Shown here piece after piece: positions 25,774 through 35,939 of a DNA stretch of 64,000 bases. Both the position numbers and the translations under genes were made by a program. Source of the stretch: Mucilaginibacter sp. SJ (GTDB lineage Bacteria > Bacteroidota > Bacteroidia > Sphingobacteriales > Sphingobacteriaceae). Position 1 is the first letter of the stretch, and the number at the start of each line of letters is the position of its first letter. Location: contig NZ_CP118631.1 in assembly GCF_028993635.1 (NCBI RefSeq), forward strand, positions 3,844,001-3,908,000. Reading direction: 5' to 3'. The notes under the pieces are model-generated. The model searched no databases, was not told where the DNA came from, and saw only the letters and a program-made list of their open reading frames with translations.

Positions 25774-28700
25774 TTAATACACGATGATCAGGTAACCTGT
25801 TTTATGTTTGGTTTCGTCTCCTGTTTTATAATTAAGCAGATAGAAATAAACACCTGGTAATTGGAGTTTGCCTGTTTTGTTCGAGCGTCCGTCAAATATC
25901 CGTGCATTGTTATCATAATTCCGGGCCTCGTATACCAGCGTCCCGCTCCTGTCCATAATCATCAGCTTATTATCGGGATGGGCATTGATGCCAGCAATCA
26001 CCAGATGGTCGTTAATGCCATCACCATTGGGTGAGATCACCTGTTGAACCGTTACATCATCGTTAACAGGAACAATGCTTTCTGAGGAGGCGTAGCTTGT
26101 TGATAAATTATTTCCGGTGTTTACAATGCCTAACGACCCGGTTGCTCTGGTCGCTGTTATTTTGTATGTTTTAATTGTGGTGCCATCTTGCGCGGTAACC
26201 TTGGCGGTTATCACATTTGAACCCACGTTAAGGTGTACCGTAGCCGACCCTGTTCCCGGTGCTCCCGCTCCTCCATTGATGGAGATCATGCCGTTGGGTT
26301 CGGCAGTTGTAGCCATTACGTCAAGATCCGTTATAAAGTTAGCTACCGAGGCGGTGTAATTTGCCGTTGATGGGCTGAATGAAGGGCTTAACATACCCTG
26401 ACTTATGCTTAATGAAGCAAGATTTGCATTGGCCGATGCTGCACGGGTAACAGCAAGGGTATAAGTTTTAGTGGTTACTCCATCCTGGGCGGTTACAATG
26501 ATATTGGTGTTGCTGGTTCCTACGGGCGGATTTAGAATGATGTTACTGCCCGGGCTTATTGTACTGTGCAAATCGCTTGGTGTCGCATGCACGGCTACCG
26601 ACCCTGTATTATTCGGAACAGCTATTGAATAGCTGGTAGTGGCCGTTGCAAACGCGGGTGTAAGGGAGCCTTCGCTTGTGGTTAGGCTTGCAAGGCCGGC
26701 ATTTGTTGATGGCGGCATCACCGTTACCATCAGTTTATAAGTTTTGATTGTAGTACTATCGGTAGCCAGCACCTTCAGGGTAATGAGGTTTGTACCTGTT
26801 GTTACCGGTACATTTATGGAGTGGCCATAGGCTACAGCTGTTCCGTTTACGGTTACATATGCGTATTGATTATCAGCAGTTGGAGTAACGCTAACAGCGA
26901 GTGTTGCATAAGGTATGGTCGCTGTATAGTTGGTTGTGGTTTTTAAAAAAGCAGGGCTCAACGTACCCGGGCTGACTGTCAGATTACTCAGGTTTGCATT
27001 GTTGGTTACCGGCGGCCCGGCCCGGTTAATCGTAACTGTAACTGTTCGTGTCGCGCCCGATTCGGCTGTTACCAGAAGGCTGAAAGTATTGGCACCAAAC
27101 GCAAGAGCATAGCTTTTGGTGTATATTTTAACCTGCTGCCCGCCTTGTATAGCAGTTGTAAAAGGAACCGATTGACCGTTTATGGTTATGCTTGCGGCAT
27201 AAGACAATGGCTGAACAACTATTGTTGTTGTTGTTATGGTATAAGGAAGCGATTGTGTGTAGCTTGTGCCGGTATTGGTAAATGACGGCGAATAACTGCC
27301 GGTATACAGATCGAGGTATCCCAGGTAGTTATTGGTATCCAAAGCCCGGTTAACTGTTAGGGTATATATTTTTACTGTGGTGCCATTCTGCGCCGTTACT
27401 GAAATTGTAATGGTATTTGCTCCGGGGTTAAGCTGCAGAAACGGCGATACCTGACCTTTAGCTCCGTTGATCCGCACTACCGCGCCGGTATCTGAAGGGA
27501 TGGCGGCGCTGATTTTTATTGATGTGGTTGTAGTTGGTACATCTATCGTGTATGCCGTTACCGATGGATCAAATGCTGGGTTAAGCGTTGGGATAAACGT
27601 TTTGGTGATTACCGTTAATGAGGCCAGATCGGCATTAGCTGAAGGTGCAGGGCGGGTTACATTGATCTTATAGGTTTTTACCGTGGTTCCGTTCTGTGCC
27701 GTTACTTTTACTGTGATTGTATTGATGCCTACAACCAGGCTGATATTACCCGAAGCAGTGCCTGAAGCAACCGCTGTTCCATTTACGGTTACCGTGGCAT
27801 TGGCCTCACTTGTGGTTGGGGTTATTGTAGTGGCAGTCGCATTCACTGTTGAGGTATAGGTGGTAGTTGCTGACGCGAATGCAGGTGAAAGCGATCCGCC
27901 GCCAATAGCCAGGTTAGCGAGATTGGCGTTGGTTGATATCTGCCTGGTTACCACGAGGGTATAGGTACGTAATGTTACCCCGTCTTCGGCGGTTACTACC
28001 GAGGAGATCGTGTTGTCTCCCACTATCAGCGGAATCACCTGCGATTGTGTGCCTGATGCTACCGCTGTTCCGTTTACAGTGATTGTAGCCGCGGGATAAT
28101 TTACCGTAGGGGTTACCTGGTAAAGCGATATCGCATTGGGTACCGTAGTTGAGTAGCTGGTTGTTGCCGGGGTGAAGACCGGGGTTAATGTGCCGTTGCT
28201 TACCGTGAAGTTAGCCAGGTTGGCGTCATGAGATAATGGCAGCCTAACCACGTTTACTTTGTAGGTTTTAACTGTGGTCCCATCCTGCGCGGTTACTTTT
28301 AACGTAATCGTTGTAGTGGCATTGGCCGTTAGCATGACCGCTCCCGATGCTGTTCCTGGTTGAACGGCTACCCCGTTTACCGTTACTGTGGCGTTGGCTT
28401 CACTAACTGTTGGTGTTACTGTTACCGATTGGGTTGTAGCGCTTACTGAATTGGTATAAACCGTTGTACCCGAAGCGAATGCCGGCGACAAGTTGCCGCT
28501 GCTTACACTAATACCCGAAAGATTGGCATTGCTGGATACCGGGCGGGTTACATTAATGGTATAAACTTGCAGCGTTGTTCCGTTCGGAGCGGTTACTACC
28601 ACCTGGATAGGGTTGTTTCCCACTGTTAAGGGAACATAGGCCGATGGACTGCCCGAAGTTACCGGGTTGTTGTTTACGGAGATAACTGCACTGGCTTGGC

Positions 28701-31700
28701 TCGCTGTTGGCGTTACCCTAAACAGAGATACGGCATTGGCTACCGATACCGAATATGTGGCGGTACCTGGGGCAAACACAGGGCTCAATGTGCCGTTGCT
28801 GATTGTAAGTGACGAAAGGGTAGCATCTGACGGTGCGGCCCGTGTAATGAACAGCGAATAACTCTTGGTTGAAGTGCCATCAGGAGAGGTTACATTGACC
28901 AGTACCGCGTTTTGGCCAACCTTTAACGGGATAGCCGCTGATGCTGTGCCCGATATTTCCGGAGTACCGTTTACGGTTATTGTTGACCCTGCCTGTGTAG
29001 CCGATGGTGTTACCGTTAACGAGCTTACCGCATTGCCTGCCGATACCTGGTAGGAGGTAGTTCCTGTAGCAAATGCCGGGGTCATTGTGCCGCTGCTTAG
29101 CGAAAGGTTGCTTAGGCCGGCCTCTGATGAAGCCGCGCGCGTAACTGTTATTTTATAAGTTTTTATGGTACCGTCTTGCGAGGTTACCCGGGTGGTAATT
29201 AAGTTGTTGCCAACCAGCAACGGCAAACTTCCCGATTCGGCCCCGCTATTTACAGTTATGCCATTTACTGTTACGACCGCCGCCGCTGCACTGGTTGTAG
29301 GAACTAAAGTGATCGAGTTCACTTCAAAGCCGACAGAGGCTGTATAATTAGCAGTAATCGTCGAAAACGACGGGCTAAGCGTCCCGCTGCTCAGCGAAAC
29401 TCCTGCGAGGTTCGCGTTTGCTGGCGTGGAGCTGGCCCTGACCACATTTACATTATAGGTTTTAGTTTTTGTGCCGTCCGGGGAGGTCACTACTATAGTG
29501 ATGGCATTGCCGCCCGGGTTCAATGCAATAGCCTGCGATGAACCCGTACCCACGGCCGCTCCGTTTACTGTAATCGTTGCGCCGCTTATCGCACTTACCG
29601 GTACCAGCATCACCGAGGTTACGCTGTTGACCACAGAGGCCGAGTATGCTGTTGTGCCTTGCGCGAATGAAGGATTCAGCATGCCCGCGCTGAGGGCAAG
29701 GCCGCTTAACCCGGTACTGTCTGGCTGTATAACCGAAAGATTCACAATTGCTGTTACGCTATCAGCTATATTATGTCCGGTTACTGTGTAGTTTGCAGGG
29801 GCGCTCAGCACTGTTGGTGTTCCGCTAATAGTGCCTGTATTGTTGTTAAATGATAACCCTGCAGGTAATTGCGGAGCTATTGAATAACCACCATCAGGAG
29901 CTGTGATACCTGTAGAGGTGGCAGCCAAAGGGCTGATTGCCTTATTTAGAATATATGATTGCGGGCTCACATATTTAACCGTTGGTGGTAAAACATATTT
30001 TATATTTACGGTATAGGTTTGAGGGGCACCTCCACTTTGCGGAGTTACTACAATTGATATTGGGTTATTGCCCGGATTTAAAGCGATACTTGCCGAGGGG
30101 CAATCCGATGTCGTTGTTATGCCATTGATTTTTAATATAGACTGCGCATCGGCGGTAGTTGCTGTAATTGTAGCTGATGAGGTGCTAACGGGAGCTGAGT
30201 AGCTTGTTACCCCTGGTGAAAATACAGGACTTAACGTAGCCGAGCTTACTGACAGGCCCGAAAGCTGATTTGAAAGCACTTCAATATTGACCGTTGCCGA
30301 ACCGCTTCCGGCAAGGTTGTAACCGGTCACAAGGTAATTGCTTGCTTGTTTGCTTTGTAAAGGAGTACCGCTGATAACTCCCGTAGCACTGTTAAAGCTT
30401 AATCCTGTCGGTAATTGATGATTTAAATAATATCCGCCTATCGGATTTAGTCTTAAGATAGTGTTGGCAATAGTAGAGACAAGATAAACTTTGCCTACTG
30501 TATCCGTAAATACATTTTCATAAGCGTCCAATTCATCCGATAAAAGCTGCGATGTTCCATCCGGGCGAAACATTGTTAAACCTGAAATGAAATAGAAGGC
30601 CTCCCAATTTGCTTCACCATTCATATTGTATCGATAATCGAATCTATAATCGTTCCAACTGAAAAAAATATTGTCGGAAGCATCAATAGCAAAACTATCA
30701 ATATCATTGTGCTCCTGGAGCAGCTTAACAATGTTCTTCCCATCCGGGCTTATTTTAAGCAAGTAAACTCTCTGATCTTCAACATTGCTTTCCAATACAT
30801 AAATATTTCCTTGGGCATTAACTACAAGATTAGTTATCAGGTTATCACCAAAGTTGGCGAAAACCATACTTCGGCCGTCAGGAGTTGTTTTGGTAATGGA
30901 GTTGTTCGATACAATGGTATAGCTATTGCCAAACGCATCCGTGTTTGAACCTTGTGTAAGTCCGTTATGCCAATTACTTTCCTTTATAAGCGTATCGGGC
31001 TTTGAATTATAAGTTGGATTGCTGGGGCCCGCACCTATAGGAACCAACGGTATAATAGTTTGATTGGTTGTATAGCTATTGGGTGTATGGTAATTAAAAG
31101 AGGGAATAGCGGGAAGCCCGACCTGCAAATTAAGGTTGGCAGACACGCTGCCATTGCTGTTATAAGCTGTAATAATATAATCCTTTGCTATTGATGTCGC
31201 TTTAGCGTCTCCGGCGATAACGCCCGTGTTGTTATTAAATGTAAGGCCCGGGGGTAGAAATTTATTGAGATAATAACCACCGGTCGGTTTAATTTCCTTT
31301 AATGTTTTGCTTGTAGCATCAACAATAAAAATATTCCCCTGCCCATCAATTGATATCCCCTCATATATATCAGAGCCCAATCCTAAATCAGGGGTTGTAT
31401 TACCGGCGGAGGGGTACATTTGTATACCGCTATTTTGGGAAATGTAGATATTGTTTGTAGCATCAATAGCGATGTTGTGCCCAATAACTATTGGCATTGT
31501 AGTATAAATCTGGGCTTTTTCTTTTGTAATGAATTTGAGTAAATAAGTGACGAGTTCCGGATGATTAGTACCTACCGGATTTTCCCAAAGGTCGTCTGTA
31601 TTTGGTAGTTCGTAAATATTACCTTGGTTATCAAAAGCAATACCTCGGGGTTGTGCATCTAATATCATCACTTTGGTATATGTGCCGGGCAAAAATTTGT

Positions 31701-32277
31701 ATAGCACTTCGGCATTCGCATAAAGTGAGCCAGCGCTATCAAAAACCAAACTGGTTGCTGTTCTGTTCCCGGTACTTGTATAAATAGGTGTTGGTGCTCC
31801 ACTGCCGGCTACTATCTTAACAATAATAGCCTTACCTGCATCGTTTAAAGCGCCGGCATAGATATTTCCCGAAGCGTCTATGGCAACGGATTGCGGTTTA
31901 TTTAATGAAGCGATGGTAACCGGGGCTCCTCCGCCTGATGGTACCTTTTTTATTGCATTACTTCCGTAGTCTGCCACATAAATATTCCCCAATGCGTCAA
32001 GTGCAATACCTCTCGGGTCACTGAAACCTGTAGCTAATATTATAGGAGGGGCATAAGCCCTGGGCGAGACCCCGTTGCTTATCGGAGTTATAGGTGTTCC
32101 GTCATAATTTATCGGACTTACATAACTGAGTGTTGGAGCCTGTGCCCCGGCAGTTGAAAAAATGCCCGCCGACAATCCGATCGTAGCAATTAACGGAAAG
32201 GCCCAGGATTTAAAAAGGGTTTTTGCACAGTCAACTATTGAGGTGTCGTCCCTAAAAGATAGTGATAATGTTTTCAT
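25774..32277 (-). CDS. Giant T9SS-type surface protein with about 13 cadherin-like beta-sandwich repeats
   Basis: A 2167-residue exported protein. The N-terminus has a hydrophobic signal (about 25-45, ending AGAQ). Then come NHL/SMP-30-like beta-propeller repeats (DPRGIALDALGNIYVADYG, PQSVAIDASGNIYAG and more to about residue 620), interspersed putative-Ig segments ending LPxGLSFNxxTGxISGxP, then at least 13 copies of a ~90-residue cadherin-like beta-sandwich repeat, each opening with a variant of NANLSxLxxSxGxLSPxF. The last ~90 residues form a gliding-associated/type-B T9SS C-terminal domain (SPNGDGINDHLVI ... GVYFYLLNYKT). This architecture points to a secreted, cell-surface adhesin or glycan binder exported by the type IX system. 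Repeats are diverged, not recent duplications. Confidence 0.9.
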   Translation of the reverse strand: MKTLSLSFRDDTSIVDCAKTLFKSWAFPLIATIGLSAGIFSTAGAQAPTLSYVSPINYDGTPITPISNGVSPRAYAPPIILATGFSDPRGIALDALGNIYVADYGSNAIKKVPSGGGAPVTIASLNKPQSVAIDASGNIYAGALNDAGKAIIVKIVAGSGAPTPIYTSTGNRTATSLVFDSAGSLYANAEVLYKFLPGTYTKVMILDAQPRGIAFDNQGNIYELPNTDDLWENPVGTNHPELVTYLLKFITKEKAQIYTTMPIVIGHNIAIDATNNIYISQNSGIQMYPSAGNTTPDLGLGSDIYEGISIDGQGNIFIVDATSKTLKEIKPTGGYYLNKFLPPGLTFNNNTGVIAGDAKATSIAKDYIITAYNSNGSVSANLNLQVGLPAIPSFNYHTPNSYTTNQTIIPLVPIGAGPSNPTYNSKPDTLIKESNWHNGLTQGSNTDAFGNSYTIVSNNSITKTTPDGRSMVFANFGDNLITNLVVNAQGNIYVLESNVEDQRVYLLKISPDGKNIVKLLQEHNDIDSFAIDASDNIFFSWNDYRFDYRYNMNGEANWEAFYFISGLTMFRPDGTSQLLSDELDAYENVFTDTVGKVYLVSTIANTILRLNPIGGYYLNHQLPTGLSFNSATGVISGTPLQSKQASNYLVTGYNLAGSGSATVNIEVLSNQLSGLSVSSATLSPVFSPGVTSYSAPVSTSSATITATTADAQSILKINGITTTSDCPSASIALNPGNNPISIVVTPQSGGAPQTYTVNIKYVLPPTVKYVSPQSYILNKAISPLAATSTGITAPDGGYSIAPQLPAGLSFNNNTGTISGTPTVLSAPANYTVTGHNIADSVTAIVNLSVIQPDSTGLSGLALSAGMLNPSFAQGTTAYSASVVNSVTSVMLVPVSAISGATITVNGAAVGTGSSQAIALNPGGNAITIVVTSPDGTKTKTYNVNVVRASSTPANANLAGVSLSSGTLSPSFSTITANYTASVGFEVNSITLVPTTSAAAAVVTVNGITVNSGAESGSLPLLVGNNLITTRVTSQDGTIKTYKITVTRAASSEAGLSNLSLSSGTMTPAFATGTTSYQVSAGNAVSSLTVTPSATQAGSTITVNGTPEISGTASAAIPLKVGQNAVLVNVTSPDGTSTKSYSLFITRAAPSDATLSSLTISNGTLSPVFAPGTATYSVSVANAVSLFRVTPTASQASAVISVNNNPVTSGSPSAYVPLTVGNNPIQVVVTAPNGTTLQVYTINVTRPVSSNANLSGISVSSGNLSPAFASGTTVYTNSVSATTQSVTVTPTVSEANATVTVNGVAVQPGTASGAVMLTANATTTITLKVTAQDGTTVKTYKVNVVRLPLSHDANLANFTVSNGTLTPVFTPATTSYSTTVPNAISLYQVTPTVNYPAATITVNGTAVASGTQSQVIPLIVGDNTISSVVTAEDGVTLRTYTLVVTRQISTNANLANLAIGGGSLSPAFASATTTYTSTVNATATTITPTTSEANATVTVNGTAVASGTASGNISLVVGINTITVKVTAQNGTTVKTYKINVTRPAPSANADLASLTVITKTFIPTLNPAFDPSVTAYTIDVPTTTTSIKISAAIPSDTGAVVRINGAKGQVSPFLQLNPGANTITISVTAQNGTTVKIYTLTVNRALDTNNYLGYLDLYTGSYSPSFTNTGTSYTQSLPYTITTTTIVVQPLSYAASITINGQSVPFTTAIQGGQQVKIYTKSYALAFGANTFSLLVTAESGATRTVTVTINRAGPPVTNNANLSNLTVSPGTLSPAFLKTTTNYTATIPYATLAVSVTPTADNQYAYVTVNGTAVAYGHSINVPVTTGTNLITLKVLATDSTTIKTYKLMVTVMPPSTNAGLASLTTSEGSLTPAFATATTSYSIAVPNNTGSVAVHATPSDLHSTISPGSNIILNPPVGTSNTNIIVTAQDGVTTKTYTLAVTRAASANANLASLSISQGMLSPSFSPSTANYTASVANFITDLDVMATTAEPNGMISINGGAGAPGTGSATVHLNVGSNVITAKVTAQDGTTIKTYKITATRATGSLGIVNTGNNLSTSYASSESIVPVNDDVTVQQVISPNGDGINDHLVIAGINAHPDNKLMIMDRSGTLVYEARNYDNNARIFDGRSNKTGKLQLPGVYFYLLNYKTGDETKHKTGYLIIVY

Positions 32278-32350
32278 AAAAATAAGTTTAGGATATAATA
32301 AGAGGTTATCAGGTAGATGTACGGAATGTCAAAAATGCCCGCGCGCGATA

Positions 32351-32368
32351 TTTTTCAGCGCTGAAAAA
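32351..32368. promoter_or_regulatory. 18-bp perfect palindrome upstream of the giant adhesin gene
   Basis: TTTTTCAGCGCTGAAAAA is a perfect 9+9 palindrome 74 bp upstream of the adhesin start. It could be an operator or a hairpin in the leader. The rest of the gap 32278-32633 is AT-rich with no ORF I can support. Confidence 0.3.
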
Positions 32369-32633
32369 CATCAACTAATATACTGAATATTAATTAAGTA
32401 GTTTCTATCGATTTAAATTATTTAAGGTTTTTTAACCATTGGTTACACTTGCTCATTAACAACGTCTTTAAATGCCAAATCTGGGTCTGTTTAACCTCCA
32501 TTAACTTCGCTTTCATTTTGTAATTCAACGTTGCCGGTTTTTCTTTTATGGTGATGATGGTTAATCGAACCGGAAGTGTTAAGATCAACAGGTTAAATAC
32601 TAAGTAAAAGCAGTGTAAGTAGTTAAAAACCTG

Positions 32634-32683
32634 TTAAAAGCAAGAGCCCCTTTTGAAACATCAAAAGGGGCTCTTGCTTTTAA
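32634..32683 (-). terminator. Perfect 23-bp stem terminator
   Basis: A 23-bp perfect inverted repeat with an AACA loop (stem core AAGAGCCCCTTTTGA) lies 14 bp past the stop of the 32697-35627 gene. The T-rich stem ends supply the U-tract in both directions. Confidence 0.85.
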
Positions 32684-32696
32684 GCCAGGTTTTTTG

Positions 32697-35627
32697 TTAG
32701 AAAGGGCCTGGACCTCCCCCACCAGGGCCTCCGCCATCGCGGTTGAACCTGCGCTGGCCGGGTTGCTGAGCCGGGGCCTTGCCTGCAAATTTTTGCAAAC
32801 GAAGCGTGAATGTTAGCAGGTAGTAACGCCCAAGCCTGTTTACAGTAGATTGCGTAGTGATATTGCCATTTACAACCGATGTATAACCTGTGTTTTGGTT
32901 GAAAAGATCATATGCTGCCAAACGGATGGTGGCGCGGTGATCTTTCAAAAAGCGGCGTTCAACGTAAGTATTCAGAATGTTAGGGTTTTTAATACCAAGA
33001 CTGGGGTCATAACCATAATTTACGGTGCGGGTAAAGTCATAGCTTAGGGTCCAGTCTTTCCAGAAATAATTTTTGCCGGCCAGCCCTAAATTTAACGTGC
33101 GGAAGTTTGAGCTGCCATCAATAAGCGTACTATGGATAGAGTTGGTTGTTTTATTGATGCCATAGCTGCTGCTTGCCTCTGCATCAATAACATCAACAAT
33201 ATTTACCCTGAATTTTAAACCGGGGGTAAAGTTGAGGTTTTTGGCTATGTTTTTTAATGGGGCAGCTGATGCGGCAACGTTATTGCTATCGATGCTATTT
33301 GAGAATGCCACGCCATTGGTGTAAGTTAAAGCGCTATTAAATTGCAGGGTAAATTTACGCTGGGCCCACGGTTTGGCGTATACCACATTGGCAGTGCCCG
33401 AATAGTAACCATCCGCATTTAAATAGTTGGTAAGATTAGTGCCCTCAAAGCTTTTTAGCGATGGATCTGCTGCTAACACGGCCTTACTAAATTTGCGGGG
33501 ATAAGAAATAGTGTTTTGTACTATTTTATTTTGTGTTGCGGTAAAGTTGAAATTGGTAAAGAAAATGTCGCCGGTTTGGAAACTGAAATTGTTATATCTC
33601 AATGAAAAATTATTGGCAAGTTCCGGCTTCAGGTTAGGGTTACCCTGTACCGGGTAAAGCGCGTTTGTAAAATCAATAACCGGCTGCAGCTGGCTGAATG
33701 TAGGCTGGTTGCTCGATCCGTTATACAGAAAGTTTAAAGCTTTTCCCCTCGAAAAATTATAGCTGAAACGGGCGGTTGGGATCACGTTAAACGTGGTTAC
33801 GTGCGTAGCCGAATCGTTTTTAAGATTGAGGCCGTTTAATGCCGCCGGTTGTACGCCAATACCCAAAGTAACGTTGTATTTCTTTTCAATAAAGCGGTAG
33901 TTCAGGCCAACACGGTTGGTTGTAAAATTGTATTTGTAGTTGTTGCTCAACCTGTCGTAATGGTCATATGTGTTGGCGGTACTAAGGGTATCGGTTTCCC
34001 TGTCGCTTGTGGTGTTTGAGCGGTTAAAGGCATAATTTAACTCCAGGTACCCCCGCTTGCTTAGGGGCTCAATGTAGGAGATGTTTGTACCAAAGCTGGT
34101 TACGCGGCTATCGGTATAGGTTTGCTGATTGGCAGGCGCCTGGCGGGGTGCTCCATCGGCATAATCATAAGTCGGGTTATCGAACTGCGATGTTTTTGAC
34201 GTATTAGCGCTGATGTTAATGCTTAAGTTGCGGCCATGCCCGTTGAAGCGGTGGTTATACAAGGCGTTAATGCCATAGCTTGGCGTTGTGCCATCAGTAT
34301 GCGACAATGAAGTATATGACGGATGTGCTATTCCATCAATAGTTGTTGATAAGGATTCGTTAGCATCAGTATTAGTGCTCAAATAGGTGAAGTTTGGTAC
34401 AACTTTTAAGTAATTAATAGTATCGGGTTTCCACTCGAGGTTAAAATTAAAGCGATGGTTAATAGGGTTATCTGTTTGGTCGCTTTTTTGCGTACTTATA
34501 CTTGGTGATTGAACGTTGTTGGTTTGGATAGATGAACTAATGGTGTTGGTAGTATTATCAGTATAGCTGTAACTCCCGTAAACAGATAAGCTTTTACCCC
34601 ACTGATCGCGGAAGTTGGCACCGATGGCATGCGCGTTGGTGATACCGTTTGCACTGGTTGTGGAGCTGCTTGAGCCACGCAACGCGTTGCCCCTGCCGCC
34701 TCCGCCGCCGCCAAAACCACCACCTCCCCCGCCGCCCGATGTTGGGCTACCGTAAGTAAATGTATTTACGTTGGTATTGTTAATGGTACCCAATACGGCT
34801 ATTTGTTGTTCATTATTGAAGTTGAAAAATTTCAGATCACCTATATAACGGTTGGCGTTGGTGACGCCGGGGTCTTTAGGTAAAAAATCCTCGCCGTCGC
34901 CGGCTGTGGCCTGGCCAAAGTAGCCATGGTTTTTATCTTTACGAATGGTGATGTTCAGGATCTTATCCGGTTCGCCGGTTTTAATGCCGGTGAGGTTGGC
35001 CTGGTCGCCGTAGTCGTCAATTACCTGGATGCTTTCAACCACATCGGCAGGCAGGTTCTTGGTTGCTGTTTTAACATCACCCCCAAAAAAATCTTTTCCG
35101 TTAACCCTTACTTTGGTCACCGATTTGCCCTGCGCGGTTACGTTGCCGTCTTTATCCACATCAACGCCGGGCAGTTTTTTTAATACATCTTCAACAGGGG
35201 CATTTTCGCGTACAGGATATGCGCTTACTTTATATTCGGTAGTATCTTCTTTTAATATTACCGGGTTAACACCTACAATGGTAACCTGGTTAAGCATATT
35301 GGTTTCGGTTTTTAAAACTATAGCGCCAAGATCAACCGGTTGGGTGCCGGCATCAAGCGAGTAATGTTTTTTAATTGCAGTAAAACCGATTGACGAAATG
35401 GTAAGTGTTAGTTTGTTGCCCTTTACCACCGGGAACGAAAATTTACCGGCTGCATCAGCGATAGCTATGGTGCTGTCGCCGCCGTTTGAAACCAGTTTAA
35501 CACTGCTGCCTGGCAATGAAAGTTTGGTGGAGTCGACAATAGTTCCCTTTACCTCCCGCCCTGTTTGAGCGTAGGAACCAAAGGCAAATAAAAGAGTAAA
35601 ACTTAAAATAAGAAATAGGGGTTTCAT
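32697..35627 (-). CDS. Large outer-membrane beta-barrel protein, paralogue of the 23001 gene
   Basis: A 976-residue protein: signal peptide (MKPLFLILSFTLLFAFGSYAQ), CarboxypepD_reg-like domain (VKGTIVDSTKLSLPGSSV), plug-like segment with LPGVDVDKDGNVTAQGKSV and VNGKDFFGGDVKTATKNLP, and a long beta-barrel. Two glycine-rich blocks stand out: SGGGGGGGFGGGGGGRG near residue 300 and a C-terminal GGGPGGGGPGPF. It shares the LPGVxxDxDGxxTxxGK and FFGxDxKxATKNL signatures with the 23001 protein. I chose ATG 35627 because the upstream ATG at 35648 adds MHAEKTF ahead of the signal peptide. Substrate unknown. Confidence 0.88.
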   Translation of the reverse strand: MKPLFLILSFTLLFAFGSYAQTGREVKGTIVDSTKLSLPGSSVKLVSNGGDSTIAIADAAGKFSFPVVKGNKLTLTISSIGFTAIKKHYSLDAGTQPVDLGAIVLKTETNMLNQVTIVGVNPVILKEDTTEYKVSAYPVRENAPVEDVLKKLPGVDVDKDGNVTAQGKSVTKVRVNGKDFFGGDVKTATKNLPADVVESIQVIDDYGDQANLTGIKTGEPDKILNITIRKDKNHGYFGQATAGDGEDFLPKDPGVTNANRYIGDLKFFNFNNEQQIAVLGTINNTNVNTFTYGSPTSGGGGGGGFGGGGGGRGNALRGSSSSTTSANGITNAHAIGANFRDQWGKSLSVYGSYSYTDNTTNTISSSIQTNNVQSPSISTQKSDQTDNPINHRFNFNLEWKPDTINYLKVVPNFTYLSTNTDANESLSTTIDGIAHPSYTSLSHTDGTTPSYGINALYNHRFNGHGRNLSINISANTSKTSQFDNPTYDYADGAPRQAPANQQTYTDSRVTSFGTNISYIEPLSKRGYLELNYAFNRSNTTSDRETDTLSTANTYDHYDRLSNNYKYNFTTNRVGLNYRFIEKKYNVTLGIGVQPAALNGLNLKNDSATHVTTFNVIPTARFSYNFSRGKALNFLYNGSSNQPTFSQLQPVIDFTNALYPVQGNPNLKPELANNFSLRYNNFSFQTGDIFFTNFNFTATQNKIVQNTISYPRKFSKAVLAADPSLKSFEGTNLTNYLNADGYYSGTANVVYAKPWAQRKFTLQFNSALTYTNGVAFSNSIDSNNVAASAAPLKNIAKNLNFTPGLKFRVNIVDVIDAEASSSYGINKTTNSIHSTLIDGSSNFRTLNLGLAGKNYFWKDWTLSYDFTRTVNYGYDPSLGIKNPNILNTYVERRFLKDHRATIRLAAYDLFNQNTGYTSVVNGNITTQSTVNRLGRYYLLTFTLRLQKFAGKAPAQQPGQRRFNRDGGGPGGGGPGPF

Positions 35628-35724
35628 AAACGTTTTTTCGGCGTGCAATTATTGTTTTTGTGTGTATATAGACGCAATTAAACTGCAAATGTTCAACTTA
35701 AAATCTGGTAAAAGCCTAATCAAT

Positions 35725-35779
35725 ATATTATTGTTACACATCGGGCCTGTAATTGCTTATCAATCATATTATTGTTACA
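35725..35779. repeat. Two direct copies of ATATTATTGTTACA
   Basis: The 14-mer occurs at 35725-35738 and 35766-35779, each preceded by ATCAAT, with a 41-bp period, in the region upstream of the minus-strand beta-barrel gene. The core ATTATTGTTACA also occurs at 56791-56802. They may be operator sites, but chance in AT-rich DNA is not excluded. Confidence 0.35.
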
Positions 35780-35794
35780 AATTATTATGCAAAA

Positions 35795-35815
35795 AAGGCC
35801 GGAATATCCGGCCTT
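35795..35815 (-). terminator. Intrinsic terminator of a minus-strand transcript
   Basis: AAGGCCGG and CCGGCCTT form a perfect 8-bp stem with a 5-nt loop; on the minus strand it is followed by TTTT after the stem. The nearest annotated minus-strand gene upstream begins beyond 36473 and is closed by its own hairpin, so the terminator implies a small transcript in 35816-36060. Confidence 0.65.
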
Positions 35816-35843
35816 GCGGTTGTTACAAAGATCAGTCAGTCAA

Positions 35844-35939
35844 TTATAAGCGGCGGGATGTGCTAAATGAGCTACGTTTAGAGGTTTTGGGGTTTATTAC
35901 GAATATGTGAATAATTAGTTTCAATATTTGTTGCAGCAA
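35844..35939 (-). CDS. Possible 31-residue hydrophobic/basic mini-ORF
   Basis: A minus-strand frame open from a stop near 35965 to TAA at 35844-35846. With a TTG start at 35939 it gives a hydrophobic helix (LKLIIHIFVI) followed by a basic, Ser-rich tail (NPKTSKRSSFSTSRRL). It would end 29 bases before the orphan terminator at 35795-35815. There is no ATG and I know no family, so this is only a candidate; the terminator could serve an RNA instead. Confidence 0.2.
   Translation of the reverse strand: MLQQILKLIIHIFVINPKTSKRSSFSTSRRL

Noticed and set aside
26117..29791. Several plus ORFs of 60-106 codons inside the giant adhesin gene
   Set aside because: They occur periodically with the repeat units and on the opposite strand, which is the pattern of shadow frames of a repetitive gene.
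32600..32788. 62-codon minus ORF over the 32634 hairpin
   Set aside because: It is a frame through the terminator stem and the end of the beta-barrel gene, not a gene.
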